Positions 36,753-44,862 of a stretch of 64,000 bases of DNA are shown piece by piece. This DNA is from Indolivaga alginatilytica (GTDB lineage: Bacteria; Bacteroidota; Bacteroidia; Bacteroidales; Dysgonomonadaceae). The stretch's first letter is position 1. Each line of letters opens with the position of its first letter. The stretch spans positions 51,264 to 115,263 of the forward strand of contig NZ_QICL01000015.1 in NCBI RefSeq assembly GCF_003201355.1. Reading direction: 5' to 3'. The notes under the pieces are model-generated. The model did not search any database. It saw only the letters and a list, made by a program, of their open reading frames with translations, and was not told the DNA's origin. A program made the translations under genes and the position numbers.

Positions 36753-37916
36753 ATGATTGATTATTCATTTTTACAACATTACTGGTGGTTTATCATAAGC
36801 TTACTGGCGGGACTTTTAGCATTCTTATTATTTGTTCAAGGTGGACAATCGATGCTTTTTTCCTTATCTAAGACAGATCAACACCGTTTCCTGTTAGTTA
36901 ATGCGTTAGGACGTAAATGGGAATATACTTTTACGACATTAGTAACATTTGGAGGTGCATTTTTTGCGTCATTCCCTCTGTTCTATTCAACAAGCTTTGG
37001 AGGAGCATATTGGGTTTGGATGTTGATATTGCTTTGTTTTGTAATTCAGGCAGTATCTTACGAGTATCAATCGAAACCGGGGAATACTTGGGGACGAACT
37101 ACTTATCAGTCATTCCTTTTTATTAATGGTTTGTTTGGAACTTTCTTGTTAGGTGTGGCAATTGCTACATTCTTTACAGGTTCGGACTTTCTAGTGAATA
37201 AAGGAAATATAACAATTATGGGAGGCGAAACTGCTACCGGATTGGTTATCAGTCAATGGCAAAATCCTTTTCATGGTCTTGAGGCTCTTCTTAATTTTAG
37301 AAACTGGACTTTAGGACTTGCTGTATTCTTCTTGGCAAGAACTTTAGCTTGTTTATTCTTTATTAATAGATTGGCTGATCAGGATTTGGTTGCTCGTTCT
37401 CGCAAATTCTTATTATACAATGCTCTTCCTTTTGTAGTGTTCTTTTTGACTTTTGTTATATGGACATTCTTATCGAAAGGTTTTGCTGTAGATCCTGCGA
37501 CTCAAATTGTAAGTTTAGTAGATTACAAGTATTTCTTTAATCTAATAGAAATGCCAGTTGTAGCTATATTCTTTTTGTTGGGTGTTGTATTAGTATTATT
37601 TGGCATTATCCGTTCATTAATTTCTAGCACATATGCAAGTGGTATATGGTTTAGCGGTTTGGGTACGGTTGTTACTGTATGTACTTTATTACTACTTGCT
37701 GGATATAATAATACTGCTTATTATCCTTCAACAGCAGATTTACAGAGTTCGCTAACTATTCAGAATTCATCATCAAGTGAATTTACTTTGGTAGCTATGT
37801 CGTATGCTTCTATATTAGTTCCTTTTGTATTAGCTTATATTATATATGCATGGGGTTCTCTTGAAAGAAAGAAATTTAAAGGTGAAGATTTGAAAGAAGA
37901 CGGTCACGTTTATTAA
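36753..37916 (+). CDS. cydB: Cytochrome bd oxidase subunit II
   Basis: 387 aa, about nine helices. Family features: YWWFIISLLAGLLAFLLFVQGG at the N-terminus (FVQGG is the DGGF-like region) and GRKWEYTFTTLVTFGGAFFASFP near 50. Structural partner of CydA in the inner membrane. No CydX-like mini-protein is seen directly downstream before the terminator. A strong terminator closes the operon. Confidence 0.93.
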   Translation: MIDYSFLQHYWWFIISLLAGLLAFLLFVQGGQSMLFSLSKTDQHRFLLVNALGRKWEYTFTTLVTFGGAFFASFPLFYSTSFGGAYWVWMLILLCFVIQAVSYEYQSKPGNTWGRTTYQSFLFINGLFGTFLLGVAIATFFTGSDFLVNKGNITIMGGETATGLVISQWQNPFHGLEALLNFRNWTLGLAVFFLARTLACLFFINRLADQDLVARSRKFLLYNALPFVVFFLTFVIWTFLSKGFAVDPATQIVSLVDYKYFFNLIEMPVVAIFFLLGVVLVLFGIIRSLISSTYASGIWFSGLGTVVTVCTLLLLAGYNNTAYYPSTADLQSSLTIQNSSSSEFTLVAMSYASILVPFVLAYIIYAWGSLERKKFKGEDLKEDGHVY

Positions 37917-37932
37917 GAACTGGCTTATTCCT

Positions 37933-37971
37933 AAATAAAAAAGAGAACTATTATAGTTCTCTTTTTTATTT
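37933..37971 (+). terminator. Terminator of cydAB
   Basis: Stem AAAAAAGAGAACTAT / ATAGTTCTCTTTTTT. Confidence 0.88.
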
Positions 37972-38156
37972 AGAATATTCAATCCGGCAAAATAAGAAAA
38001 TAGAGCGATTATCAGGTACTGTGAAATCCTATAAATCGTTATTAGAGAAAGTGGAAAATCTTGAGAATAAGATAAACAGGAAATAAATAGATGAGAATAA
38101 ATTTTGTTTCAGGTATTAAATCTAAATAGATTTGTAAATAATTGTTCCATAGAGAG
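37972..38156 (+). pseudogene. Possible gene remnant (coiled-coil C-terminus)
   Basis: A frame without a start codon, ending at the TAA at 38084-38086, would encode a heptad-like tail (SYKSLLEKVENLENKINRK). It is followed by an orphan terminator at 38157. This could be the remnant of a decayed gene or chance. Low confidence. Confidence 0.3.
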
Positions 38157-38199
38157 CCTTATACTTTGTAAAGATATAGAGTATAAGGTATTTTTTATT
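38157..38199 (+). terminator. Orphan plus-strand terminator
   Basis: Stem CCTTATACT / AGTATAAGG followed by TATTTTTTATT. No intact plus-strand gene lies between it and the cydAB terminator. Confidence 0.6.
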
Positions 38200-38310
38200 A
38201 CTGATAACTGTAATTGAGGGTTGTTTTCCAACTCCTGTTGTTGCCAATGCTTTTATCCTGTGGTCAATTTGCGCTGAGGGAAATATCCATATTATTATTT
38301 TACATCTGAA

Positions 38311-39099
38311 TCATTCTTCTTTTAGATATAAATACCCATATACACAACCAACCAACCCAGCTCCACCAACAAGGTTTCCAAGTGTAGACGGGATGAGATT
38401 TTGTATTAAAAAGCTTCCCCAGGTAATATCAGCCCCTGAGTAAATAGCTGCCGGAATGAAAAACATATTAGCAATAGAATGTTCGTATCCGAGTGTTACG
38501 AATAGCATTACAGGAATCCAGATGCTTATGCACCTTCCACTAATATCTTTTGCTGAATATCCCATAAAAACACCTAAACATACCAACCAGTTTGCACCTA
38601 TTCCTTTTAAAAATATGGTAGAAAAGCTTTGATTTACTTTTATTTCGGAGTAATGATGCAAGTATGCCTGCCAAGGTTGGGTGTCTAATAATCCAACTTC
38701 ATAAGATAAGACGAAAGCTATAAATTGTGTTCCTATAAAATTGAATAGATAAGACAATAATAGATATTTAAAGAAGACGCTTACATTGATCTTTCTCTGT
38801 AGCAGAGGGAAACAAAATCCGGCACAATTGCTTGTGAAAAGATCGGCTCCTGTGATAGAAACCATAATCAATCCTACAGGGAATAAAGCTCCGGCTACGA
38901 ATTTCACTAAGCCCGGATTAGCTGCTCCAATACCTGTCATTCCACCCGAAACCATAATGGATAATAATCCTCCGAAGGCTATAAAGATGCCTCCGAGTAT
39001 TGATAATATACAAAATTTTATTAGAGGTATATTCCTCTTAGAGGTAGCTGATTCTGCAAAAAGAAGAGTAATTTCTCTTGGATTGTAGTAACTAGACAT
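38311..39099 (-). CDS. focA: Formate/nitrite channel, FocA type
   Basis: 262 aa, six helices, aquaporin-like FNT fold. Motifs: GGIFIAFGGLLSIM (about 35), ALFPVGLIMVSITGADLFTSNC (about 71, the omega-loop region), GIGANWLVCLGVFMGYSAKD (about 166). It moves formate across the inner membrane. Third gene after pflB and pflA on the minus strand, 18 bases after pflA, so it most likely exports the formate made by PFL. Confidence 0.92.
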   Translation of the reverse strand: MSSYYNPREITLLFAESATSKRNIPLIKFCILSILGGIFIAFGGLLSIMVSGGMTGIGAANPGLVKFVAGALFPVGLIMVSITGADLFTSNCAGFCFPLLQRKINVSVFFKYLLLSYLFNFIGTQFIAFVLSYEVGLLDTQPWQAYLHHYSEIKVNQSFSTIFLKGIGANWLVCLGVFMGYSAKDISGRCISIWIPVMLFVTLGYEHSIANMFFIPAAIYSGADITWGSFLIQNLIPSTLGNLVGGAGLVGCVYGYLYLKEE

Positions 39100-39117
39100 G
39101 TATTAAAAAATAATAGG

Positions 39118-39834
39118 TTAGACTGGAAGTCCGTAAGACTTAAAAATCGTTTCTGCTTTTTCTTTTTCGGCAGAGGTTGGAGGCTCTATGTCTTTTAACT
39201 GGTAATCAATGCCCAAATCTTGCCATTTTTGTACTGCCATTTGATGGAATGGAAGAATATCCACTCGTTCTACATTTTTGAACTGTGATGCATATTTAGC
39301 CCATTCAATCAGATCTTTCTCATCATCGGTATAGTGGGGGAGAAGTACATAACGCAGCCAAGTTGGTTTATTTGTAGCAGCGAGATATTCCATAAACTTC
39401 AAGGTCGGTTCCAAAGGAACTGTAGTCAGCTCTTTATATTTCTCAGGATTAATATGTTTGATATCCAATAAAACAAGATCGGTATATTGGAGTACTTCTT
39501 TTACCTTTTCATTGAGAAATATACCTGATGTATCAATGGTGGTATGAATCTTGTTTTCTTTGCATAGTTTAAATAACTCTAAAACGAATTCAGGTTGAAC
39601 CATTGGTTCTCCTCCTGAAATGGTAATTCCTCCTCGGACAAAATTTTTCACTTTATCTAATTCCTGAAAAACCTCTAGAGGTGTAAGCATATATTTTGCG
39701 CCATTTTTTTTCCATGTATCAGGATTGTGGCAGTATAAACAACGCAGTGGACAGCCTTGCATAAAGACAACGAAACGGATTCCCGGGCCGTCTTTTGTTC
39801 CGAATGTTTCGAATGAATGAATGTATCCTAACAT
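39118..39834 (-). CDS. pflA: Pyruvate formate-lyase activating enzyme
   Basis: 238 aa radical SAM enzyme. The 4Fe-4S cysteines are Cys28, Cys32 and Cys35 in QGCPLRCLYCHNPD, followed by GGITISGGEP (about 69), the SAM-binding glycine motif. It creates the glycyl radical on PFL. It follows pflB by 77 bases that contain a stable hairpin. Confidence 0.95.
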   Translation of the reverse strand: MLGYIHSFETFGTKDGPGIRFVVFMQGCPLRCLYCHNPDTWKKNGAKYMLTPLEVFQELDKVKNFVRGGITISGGEPMVQPEFVLELFKLCKENKIHTTIDTSGIFLNEKVKEVLQYTDLVLLDIKHINPEKYKELTTVPLEPTLKFMEYLAATNKPTWLRYVLLPHYTDDEKDLIEWAKYASQFKNVERVDILPFHQMAVQKWQDLGIDYQLKDIEPPTSAEKEKAETIFKSYGLPV

Positions 39835-39855
39835 CTATCGCTAAATTAATGTGTA

Positions 39856-39890
39856 AAACGAAGTGAAGTTTTTATAACTTCACTTCGTTC
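39856..39890 (-). terminator. Intercistronic hairpin between pflB and pflA
   Basis: Perfect stem ACGAAGTGAAG / CTTCACTTCGT with a weak T-run on the minus strand. Likely a partial terminator or RNA stabiliser giving more PflB than PflA. Confidence 0.65.
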
Positions 39891-39911
39891 AGTAATATTT
39901 ATCTGCCTTAT

Positions 39912-42143
39912 TTAGATAGCAGTGGTAATAGTACGATTAATAACATCTAACTGTTGCTCACGAGTCAGCTTCACAAAGTTCACAGCATAACCCGATACGC
40001 GGATGGTTAACTGGGGATATTCTTCAGGACGTTCCATCGCATCGATCAGTAATTGACGGTCAAATACATTTACATTCAGGTGATGACCTGTTTGTAAGAA
40101 ATACCCATCCATCAATGATGCAAGGTTTTGAGACTCCTCTTCTTTGCCTTTACCTAATGTATTAGGTGTAATAGCAAATGTGTAGGAAATACCGTCATTA
40201 GCATGCTCAAACGGAAGTTTCGCAACAGAAGACAGTGACGCAACAGCCCCCTTAGTATCACGTCCGTGCATTGGATTTGCACCCGGTGCAAACGGAGTTC
40301 CGTCACGACGACCGTCCGGTGTATTGCCGGTTTTCTTACCATAGACCACATTTGAGGTGATAGTCAATACCGATTGAGTAGGAATTGCATCTTTATACAT
40401 CTTACGTTTACGAATTTTATTCATAAACTTTTCTACGATTTCTACAGCAAATTTATCTGTATTATCATCATTATTTCCAAAAGGGATATAGTCTTTTTCT
40501 AGAATGTAATCTACAGCATCACCATCTGCATCTCTCACGATACGAACTTTACCGTATTTGATAGCAGCAAACGAATCGGCTATAATAGATAATCCCGATA
40601 CGCCGAAAGCTTGGGTGCGAACGATATCTACATCGTGCAAAGCCATTTCTAAAGCTTCGTACGAATACTTATCGTGCATATAATGGATTATATTCAATGC
40701 CTTTACATATGTTTCGGCTACCCAGTCGAGAGTACGGTCAAATTTATCCCATACTTCGTCAAACTCTAAATAGTCGCCTGATACTTTTTCGATCCAATGC
40801 TTAGGTAATACCTGTGCTTTTGTCTTCTCGTCTTTACCCCCATTTATAGTATAAAGTAAAGCCTTAGGTAGATTCGCACGAGCTCCGAAGAATTGCATTT
40901 GATGTCCTATACGCATAGGAGATACACAACAAGCAATACCATAATCGTCACCTAGTTGGGGACGCATAATATCGTCATTTTCGTATTGAAGAGAAGATGT
41001 ATCAATAGATACTCTTGCACAATATTTTTTCCAACTTTCGGGTAATCTGTTACTCCAAAGGATTGTGAGGTTCGGTTCGGGCGATGGTCCTAAGTTGTAT
41101 AGTGTATGCAACATACGATAACTATTTTTAGTTACCATAGAAGCTCCATTATTAGTCATTCCTCCAATAGACTCCGTTACCCAAACAGGATCGCCTGAGA
41201 ATAGCTCATTGTATTCATTAGTACGTAGATAACGAACAATACGCAGTTTCATAACGAAATGGTCGACCATTTCCTGAGCTTCTTTTTCTGTAATCAAACC
41301 AGTTTTAAGATCACGCTCAATATAAATATCAAGAAAAGTTGTTACACGTCCCAAGCTCATTGCAGCACCATTCTGATCTTTTATTGCTCCTAAGTAACCG
41401 AAGTATGTCCATTGGATAGCCTCTTGTGCATTAGTTGCTGGATTTGAAATGTCGAAACCATAAAAAGCAGCCATTCGTTTAAGAGCTTTCATAGCTTGAA
41501 TCTGAGAATTTAACTCTTCACGTAGGCGAATCAAATCATCGGTCATTACAACAGGATCGCATTCTTTGTATCGTTTTTCTCTTTCTTCAATCAGGCGATC
41601 AACGCCATAAAGTGCTACTCGACGATAGTCTCCGATAATACGCCCTCGACCATAGGCGTCGGGTAGACCCGTTAATAAGCCGTTACTTCTTGCACGACGA
41701 ATACTGTCTGTATAGGCAGAAAATACACCTTCGTTATGTGTTTTACGGTATTTTGTAAATATTTCAGATGTGGTTGGGTCCAGCTTGTAGCCATATTCTT
41801 CAAGGCTTTGCTGCACCATACGGATTCCACCATTCGGAAAGATAGCTCTTTTGAGAGGTTTGTCTGTTTGTACACCGACTATTTTCTCTAGAGTTTTGTC
41901 TATATATCCGGCTTCATAAGCATCAATTTGCGAAGGTATTTTAGTTTCAGCATCATAAACGCCTTTTTCTTTTTCGACCTTAAACATTTCGCTCAGTTTT
42001 TCCCACAATTTGGTGGTAGCATCTGTTGGTCCTTCAAGGAAAGATTCATCACCTGTATATTCAGTATAATTTTTTAGGATAAAATCGTTTATATCAATTT
42101 TTTCTTTCCATTTTGTACCTTTAAAATCTTTATATATTTCCAT
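39912..42143 (-). CDS. pflB: Formate C-acetyltransferase (pyruvate formate-lyase)
   Basis: 743 aa, close to E. coli PflB. The adjacent catalytic cysteines lie near 405 (GIACCVSPM), and the glycyl-radical site is Gly718 in [26 protein letters not shown] (about 159) is typical of true PFL rather than diol dehydratases. It converts pyruvate and CoA to acetyl-CoA and formate under anoxia. pflA and focA follow. A cobalamin riboswitch lies in the leader 180 bases upstream, a highly unusual control for this enzyme. Confidence 0.96.
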   Translation of the reverse strand: MEIYKDFKGTKWKEKIDINDFILKNYTEYTGDESFLEGPTDATTKLWEKLSEMFKVEKEKGVYDAETKIPSQIDAYEAGYIDKTLEKIVGVQTDKPLKRAIFPNGGIRMVQQSLEEYGYKLDPTTSEIFTKYRKTHNEGVFSAYTDSIRRARSNGLLTGLPDAYGRGRIIGDYRRVALYGVDRLIEEREKRYKECDPVVMTDDLIRLREELNSQIQAMKALKRMAAFYGFDISNPATNAQEAIQWTYFGYLGAIKDQNGAAMSLGRVTTFLDIYIERDLKTGLITEKEAQEMVDHFVMKLRIVRYLRTNEYNELFSGDPVWVTESIGGMTNNGASMVTKNSYRMLHTLYNLGPSPEPNLTILWSNRLPESWKKYCARVSIDTSSLQYENDDIMRPQLGDDYGIACCVSPMRIGHQMQFFGARANLPKALLYTINGGKDEKTKAQVLPKHWIEKVSGDYLEFDEVWDKFDRTLDWVAETYVKALNIIHYMHDKYSYEALEMALHDVDIVRTQAFGVSGLSIIADSFAAIKYGKVRIVRDADGDAVDYILEKDYIPFGNNDDNTDKFAVEIVEKFMNKIRKRKMYKDAIPTQSVLTITSNVVYGKKTGNTPDGRRDGTPFAPGANPMHGRDTKGAVASLSSVAKLPFEHANDGISYTFAITPNTLGKGKEEESQNLASLMDGYFLQTGHHLNVNVFDRQLLIDAMERPEEYPQLTIRVSGYAVNFVKLTREQQLDVINRTITTAI

Positions 42144-42324
42144 TTTTTTTATTAATGATTAGATATTTAAACTTTATTTTGACAGAAATTATTTTTGAAA
42201 TTGACGTACTTCCTTAATAGTTGCGTAGAGATATTGAAGATCTACTGCTCTCCGATAAAAAAGTATTAGATTCGTAAGATGCTCTGTTGCTTTATTTCCC
42301 GAAAGCGTCGAACTATATCATCAT

Positions 42325-42505
42325 TGGCAGGTTTTCTGACTTACTCTATCTTTGAAATTCCTTCCCATTCTTTAACAGAACAGTGGTTTTGAGTTTTTTC
42401 AAAGACTTTGGTAGAGCTTACAGCAGCGGGTCTGTTTGAGATTTTCACCCAATTCCCTTTTAATTACTAGTCCGGCTAATGCGAACTCGTAACACCAAAA
42501 TTCTG
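42325..42505 (-). ncRNA. Cobalamin (B12) riboswitch in the pflB leader
   Basis: Read on the minus strand from about 42500 to 42325, all conserved blocks of the class occur in order: GGGAATTGGGTGAAAATCTC, GACCCGCTGCTGTAAG, the B12-box region AACCACTG followed by GGGAAGG, and the closing AGTCAGAAAACCTGCC. The first and last segments can pair to close the aptamer. The only downstream minus-strand gene is pflB. The about 180 bases between aptamer and ATG contain no obvious terminator, so the expression platform is unclear. Confidence 0.93.
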
Positions 42506-42702
42506 ATACAAATATAAAAGAATTAATTGATATGATTTTGGTAATAAACAGAAAAATAAATTGTAATTGTTATAGTCTTAATACGTTTATTTTATGAATA
42601 GTATTAGGAGTACATGATAATACTACACAGAATGATAAACACTATATAGAAAAGTTTCTTTCAACTTTATATAAAACAGGCATTTATAAATAATACACTA
42701 TA

Positions 42703-42710
42703 TATCTTTG
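42703..42710 (+). promoter_or_regulatory. Putative -7 box for a small plus-strand transcript
   Basis: TATCTTTG upstream of a hairpin, a 15-codon frame and a terminator. Confidence 0.4.
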
Positions 42711-42820
42711 AAATTTTGAATTAAGTAATATAAACCAACTCCATGTTGGGAATTATGCAGGATTTAGTGTTTCCTTCAAAAAGTAGTATTTAAGAATCAA
42801 TATGTTATAAAAAAAGGAAA

Positions 42821-42838
42821 GGTTGTCTCACGACAACC
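42821..42838 (+). other. Leader hairpin
   Basis: Stem GGTTGTC / GACAACC with a TCAC loop, 32 bases before a short ATG frame. No T-run follows. Confidence 0.5.
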
Positions 42839-42869
42839 AATCTTCATTATTAACCTTAAATCTAATACT

Positions 42870-42917
42870 ATGAAAAACACATACTTTAAACATTTGGATC
42901 AGGAAAAAGTTCAATGA
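42870..42917 (+). CDS. Candidate 15-residue peptide
   Basis: ATG frame of 15 codons (MKNTYFKHLDQEKVQ) preceded by TTAACCTTAAATCTAATACT and a leader hairpin, and followed 20 bases later by a terminator. It looks like a deliberate small unit, but no ribosome-binding site is evident (Bacteroidetes often lack one) and I know no homologue. Confidence 0.35.
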   Translation: MKNTYFKHLDQEKVQ

Positions 42918-42936
42918 ATTATTTCTATATTTAGAT

Positions 42937-42958
42937 AGTTATATCAGATAACTTTTTT
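42937..42958 (+). terminator. Terminator of the small transcript
   Basis: Stem AGTTAT / ATAACT followed by six T. Confidence 0.55.
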
Positions 42959-42986
42959 CCCTAAAGTTCGAGAATACAGAAAAAAA

Positions 42987-43148
42987 TTATCCTCTTTCCT
43001 GAGTATTACCATCCGGATTTATTCTATTAACGGCAGCTTTGACTTCTTTGTTGCTAATTGGCTGCGGAGTTTGATTGCTTTTTATCTTGCGAGCTTCTTC
43101 GTAGCCTTTAAAATCTTCGGGAGATTTACTTATTTCATTTTGTTTCAT
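42987..43148 (-). CDS. Small conserved-looking protein, 53 aa
   Basis: 53 aa on the minus strand, too short for usual ORF cut-offs: begins MKQNEISKSPEDFKGYEEAR and ends NRINPDGNTQERG. Hydrophilic, no membrane segment. Codon use is like that of the neighbours, and the KSPEDFKGYEEA pattern looks like a genuine short Bacteroidales protein, but I cannot name it. It lies between the baeRF gene terminator and the cobalamin riboswitch, transcribed in the same direction as pflB. Confidence 0.6.
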   Translation of the reverse strand: MKQNEISKSPEDFKGYEEARKIKSNQTPQPISNKEVKAAVNRINPDGNTQERG

Positions 43149-43320
43149 GATTTGATAGATTTAATTGTTCGTATATAATTACTTAACATACGATGTAGCA
43201 TTTATGTTCTATCAAAATGAATTTTAAATGGTTAGGATTCTAAGATATGGCTTGTAGAACCAAAATGTAATATTCTAAATTAGATAATATTTTCTAAGGA
43301 ATAAATTTGATCTATAATAA

Positions 43321-43356
43321 TATAGGATTCAGGCTTAAGCCTGAATCCTATATTTA
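43321..43356 (-). terminator. Terminator of the baeRF gene
   Basis: Long perfect stem AATATAGGATTCAGGCTT / AAGCCTGAATCCTATATT. Confidence 0.8.
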
Positions 43357-43389
43357 GTTTTAATTATATGCAAGGTTGTGCTGCAAATA

Positions 43390-44457
43390 TTAATATCTGG
43401 TAGTAAGTGCTAATCCCTTAAATTTTTCTAATCCACCATCAGAAATAAATACAGTATCGCCTCCAAAAGCGGCATTTATTTCTACCATTTCGTCAATGAT
43501 ATCATCAATTACGCCCGGTTTCGATGCATTTTCTATTTTTACTAAGCTAATCTTATCATCTATGACTTCTGCAGGTTGGTAATAGCCATTTTGAACGAAT
43601 AAAGTTTTGCCTTTACCTTGTTCTATAGCATTCCATATATCGTTTATATCTACTAAGAACTTACCTGTATTTAGAGCCTCTTTGAGTTCTAATAATCGCT
43701 TCTCATTATTTCTATGTGCATATTCTTCTACAATATAGGAATTTGCATCTACAATATGTTGAGCCGATTTACCAAAGCTATCGTTGTGAGTTCCTATAAT
43801 AATGTCATTATGTTCTGAAACTGTTTTGAAATAAGCTGCTGACTTTTCATCTGCAGAAATAACTATTGGCAATGGATTTTCTCTCCATATTGCCCATACA
43901 GCTTTGTCGACTCTACTGAAAAATTCTTTCTGGTAATTGCCTACTCTGGTTGCATTAGACCCTGCTATGGCATTTGTTGTAAATAAACTGTAATTAAAAA
44001 TTGGGAACGGTCTTCCCAGTTCTTCTATAACTCTTCCGTTTCCAGCTTCAATTAATCTGGCACGGTCTTGTCCTAATACTAAGGTGTAATAGGCTTGTTG
44101 TGTATGTTGTGATCTAATTAAATCTCTTGTAGCAAAAGATTCATCAATAATAACCCGATCATTAACAGCAATAGACAAGCGGGTATATTTTGCAATATCT
44201 TCATTTACAAATAATACTAAACTTTCAGTATTGTACCGATGGTCTATTTTTTTTACTAATTCATCTAATTGCTCGATAATTTTATTTGCTAATTTTTTGT
44301 CTGCCTCCTGCAAAAGTCGCTCGTTAGCCTCTTTTTGTAGGTTACTTAATAAAATAGCATCTTTTTCGTTATCGGGATGTGTGTTGTGCGTATTTAAAAT
44401 TATACTTACGCAAATCTTGCCTCGTAGGTCTTTGATCTCTTTTAAAATATTATTCAT
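43390..44457 (-). CDS. Bacterial archaeo-eukaryotic release factor family protein (baeRF type)
   Basis: 355 aa cytoplasmic protein. The layout fits the baeRF (family 3) pattern: an N-terminal region (about 1-120: KICVSIILNTHNTHPDN, LVLFVNEDIAKYTRL), a middle RNase H-like region (about 120-250: YYTLVLGQDRARLIEAGNGRV, PLPIVISADEKSAAYF), and a C-terminal L7Ae-like region (about 255-355: KTLFVQNGYYQPAE, INAAFGGDTVFISDGGL). These proteins resemble eRF1/Pelota and are proposed to act on stalled ribosomes or in stress and conflict responses; no activity is firmly known. It is divergent from hmuR and monocistronic. Confidence 0.75.
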   Translation of the reverse strand: MNNILKEIKDLRGKICVSIILNTHNTHPDNEKDAILLSNLQKEANERLLQEADKKLANKIIEQLDELVKKIDHRYNTESLVLFVNEDIAKYTRLSIAVNDRVIIDESFATRDLIRSQHTQQAYYTLVLGQDRARLIEAGNGRVIEELGRPFPIFNYSLFTTNAIAGSNATRVGNYQKEFFSRVDKAVWAIWRENPLPIVISADEKSAAYFKTVSEHNDIIIGTHNDSFGKSAQHIVDANSYIVEEYAHRNNEKRLLELKEALNTGKFLVDINDIWNAIEQGKGKTLFVQNGYYQPAEVIDDKISLVKIENASKPGVIDDIIDEMVEINAAFGGDTVFISDGGLEKFKGLALTTRY

Positions 44458-44862
44458 AAAATTTTGATTAAATTATTTTGTAAACTGTTTTTATTTTGGT
44501 TAAGGATGATCTGTAATTTTCAGATTATTTTAATTAAACATATTCCTCTTTAAATAAGTTTTGGTATTAACCTATATTTGTTTTGTTTATTTCATTATTC
44601 TGATTAACTACTCTCACAAAAAGTCGATAAAATAGCTATAAGTTATTAATGAAATCCAAAAATCTCATTACTTCTAGGTATTGTGTAACTTTTTTAGAGA
44701 ACCTACTTTTGTCAATGAAGAATTAGCACTTGTTGACATAGTATAATCTTTTTAGAAACGTAGATTAATTGTAGGATTGTCTTTTGTTTCTTTTATGTGC
44801 CTTATATCTAATGGATTATTGGGTGTGTTTAGAGTATTTACAATTATAAATAATTAAAATAT
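44458..44862. other. Divergent intergenic region upstream of the hmu operon
   Basis: About 405 AT-rich bases without a gene. It holds the putative hmuR promoter and a leader of about 145 bases. I see no clear Fur box. Confidence 0.55.
44681..44711 (+). promoter_or_regulatory. Putative hmu operon promoter
   Basis: TTG at 44681-44683, exactly 20 bases, then TACTTTTG at 44704-44711; the best -33/-7 match in this intergenic region. Confidence 0.6.
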
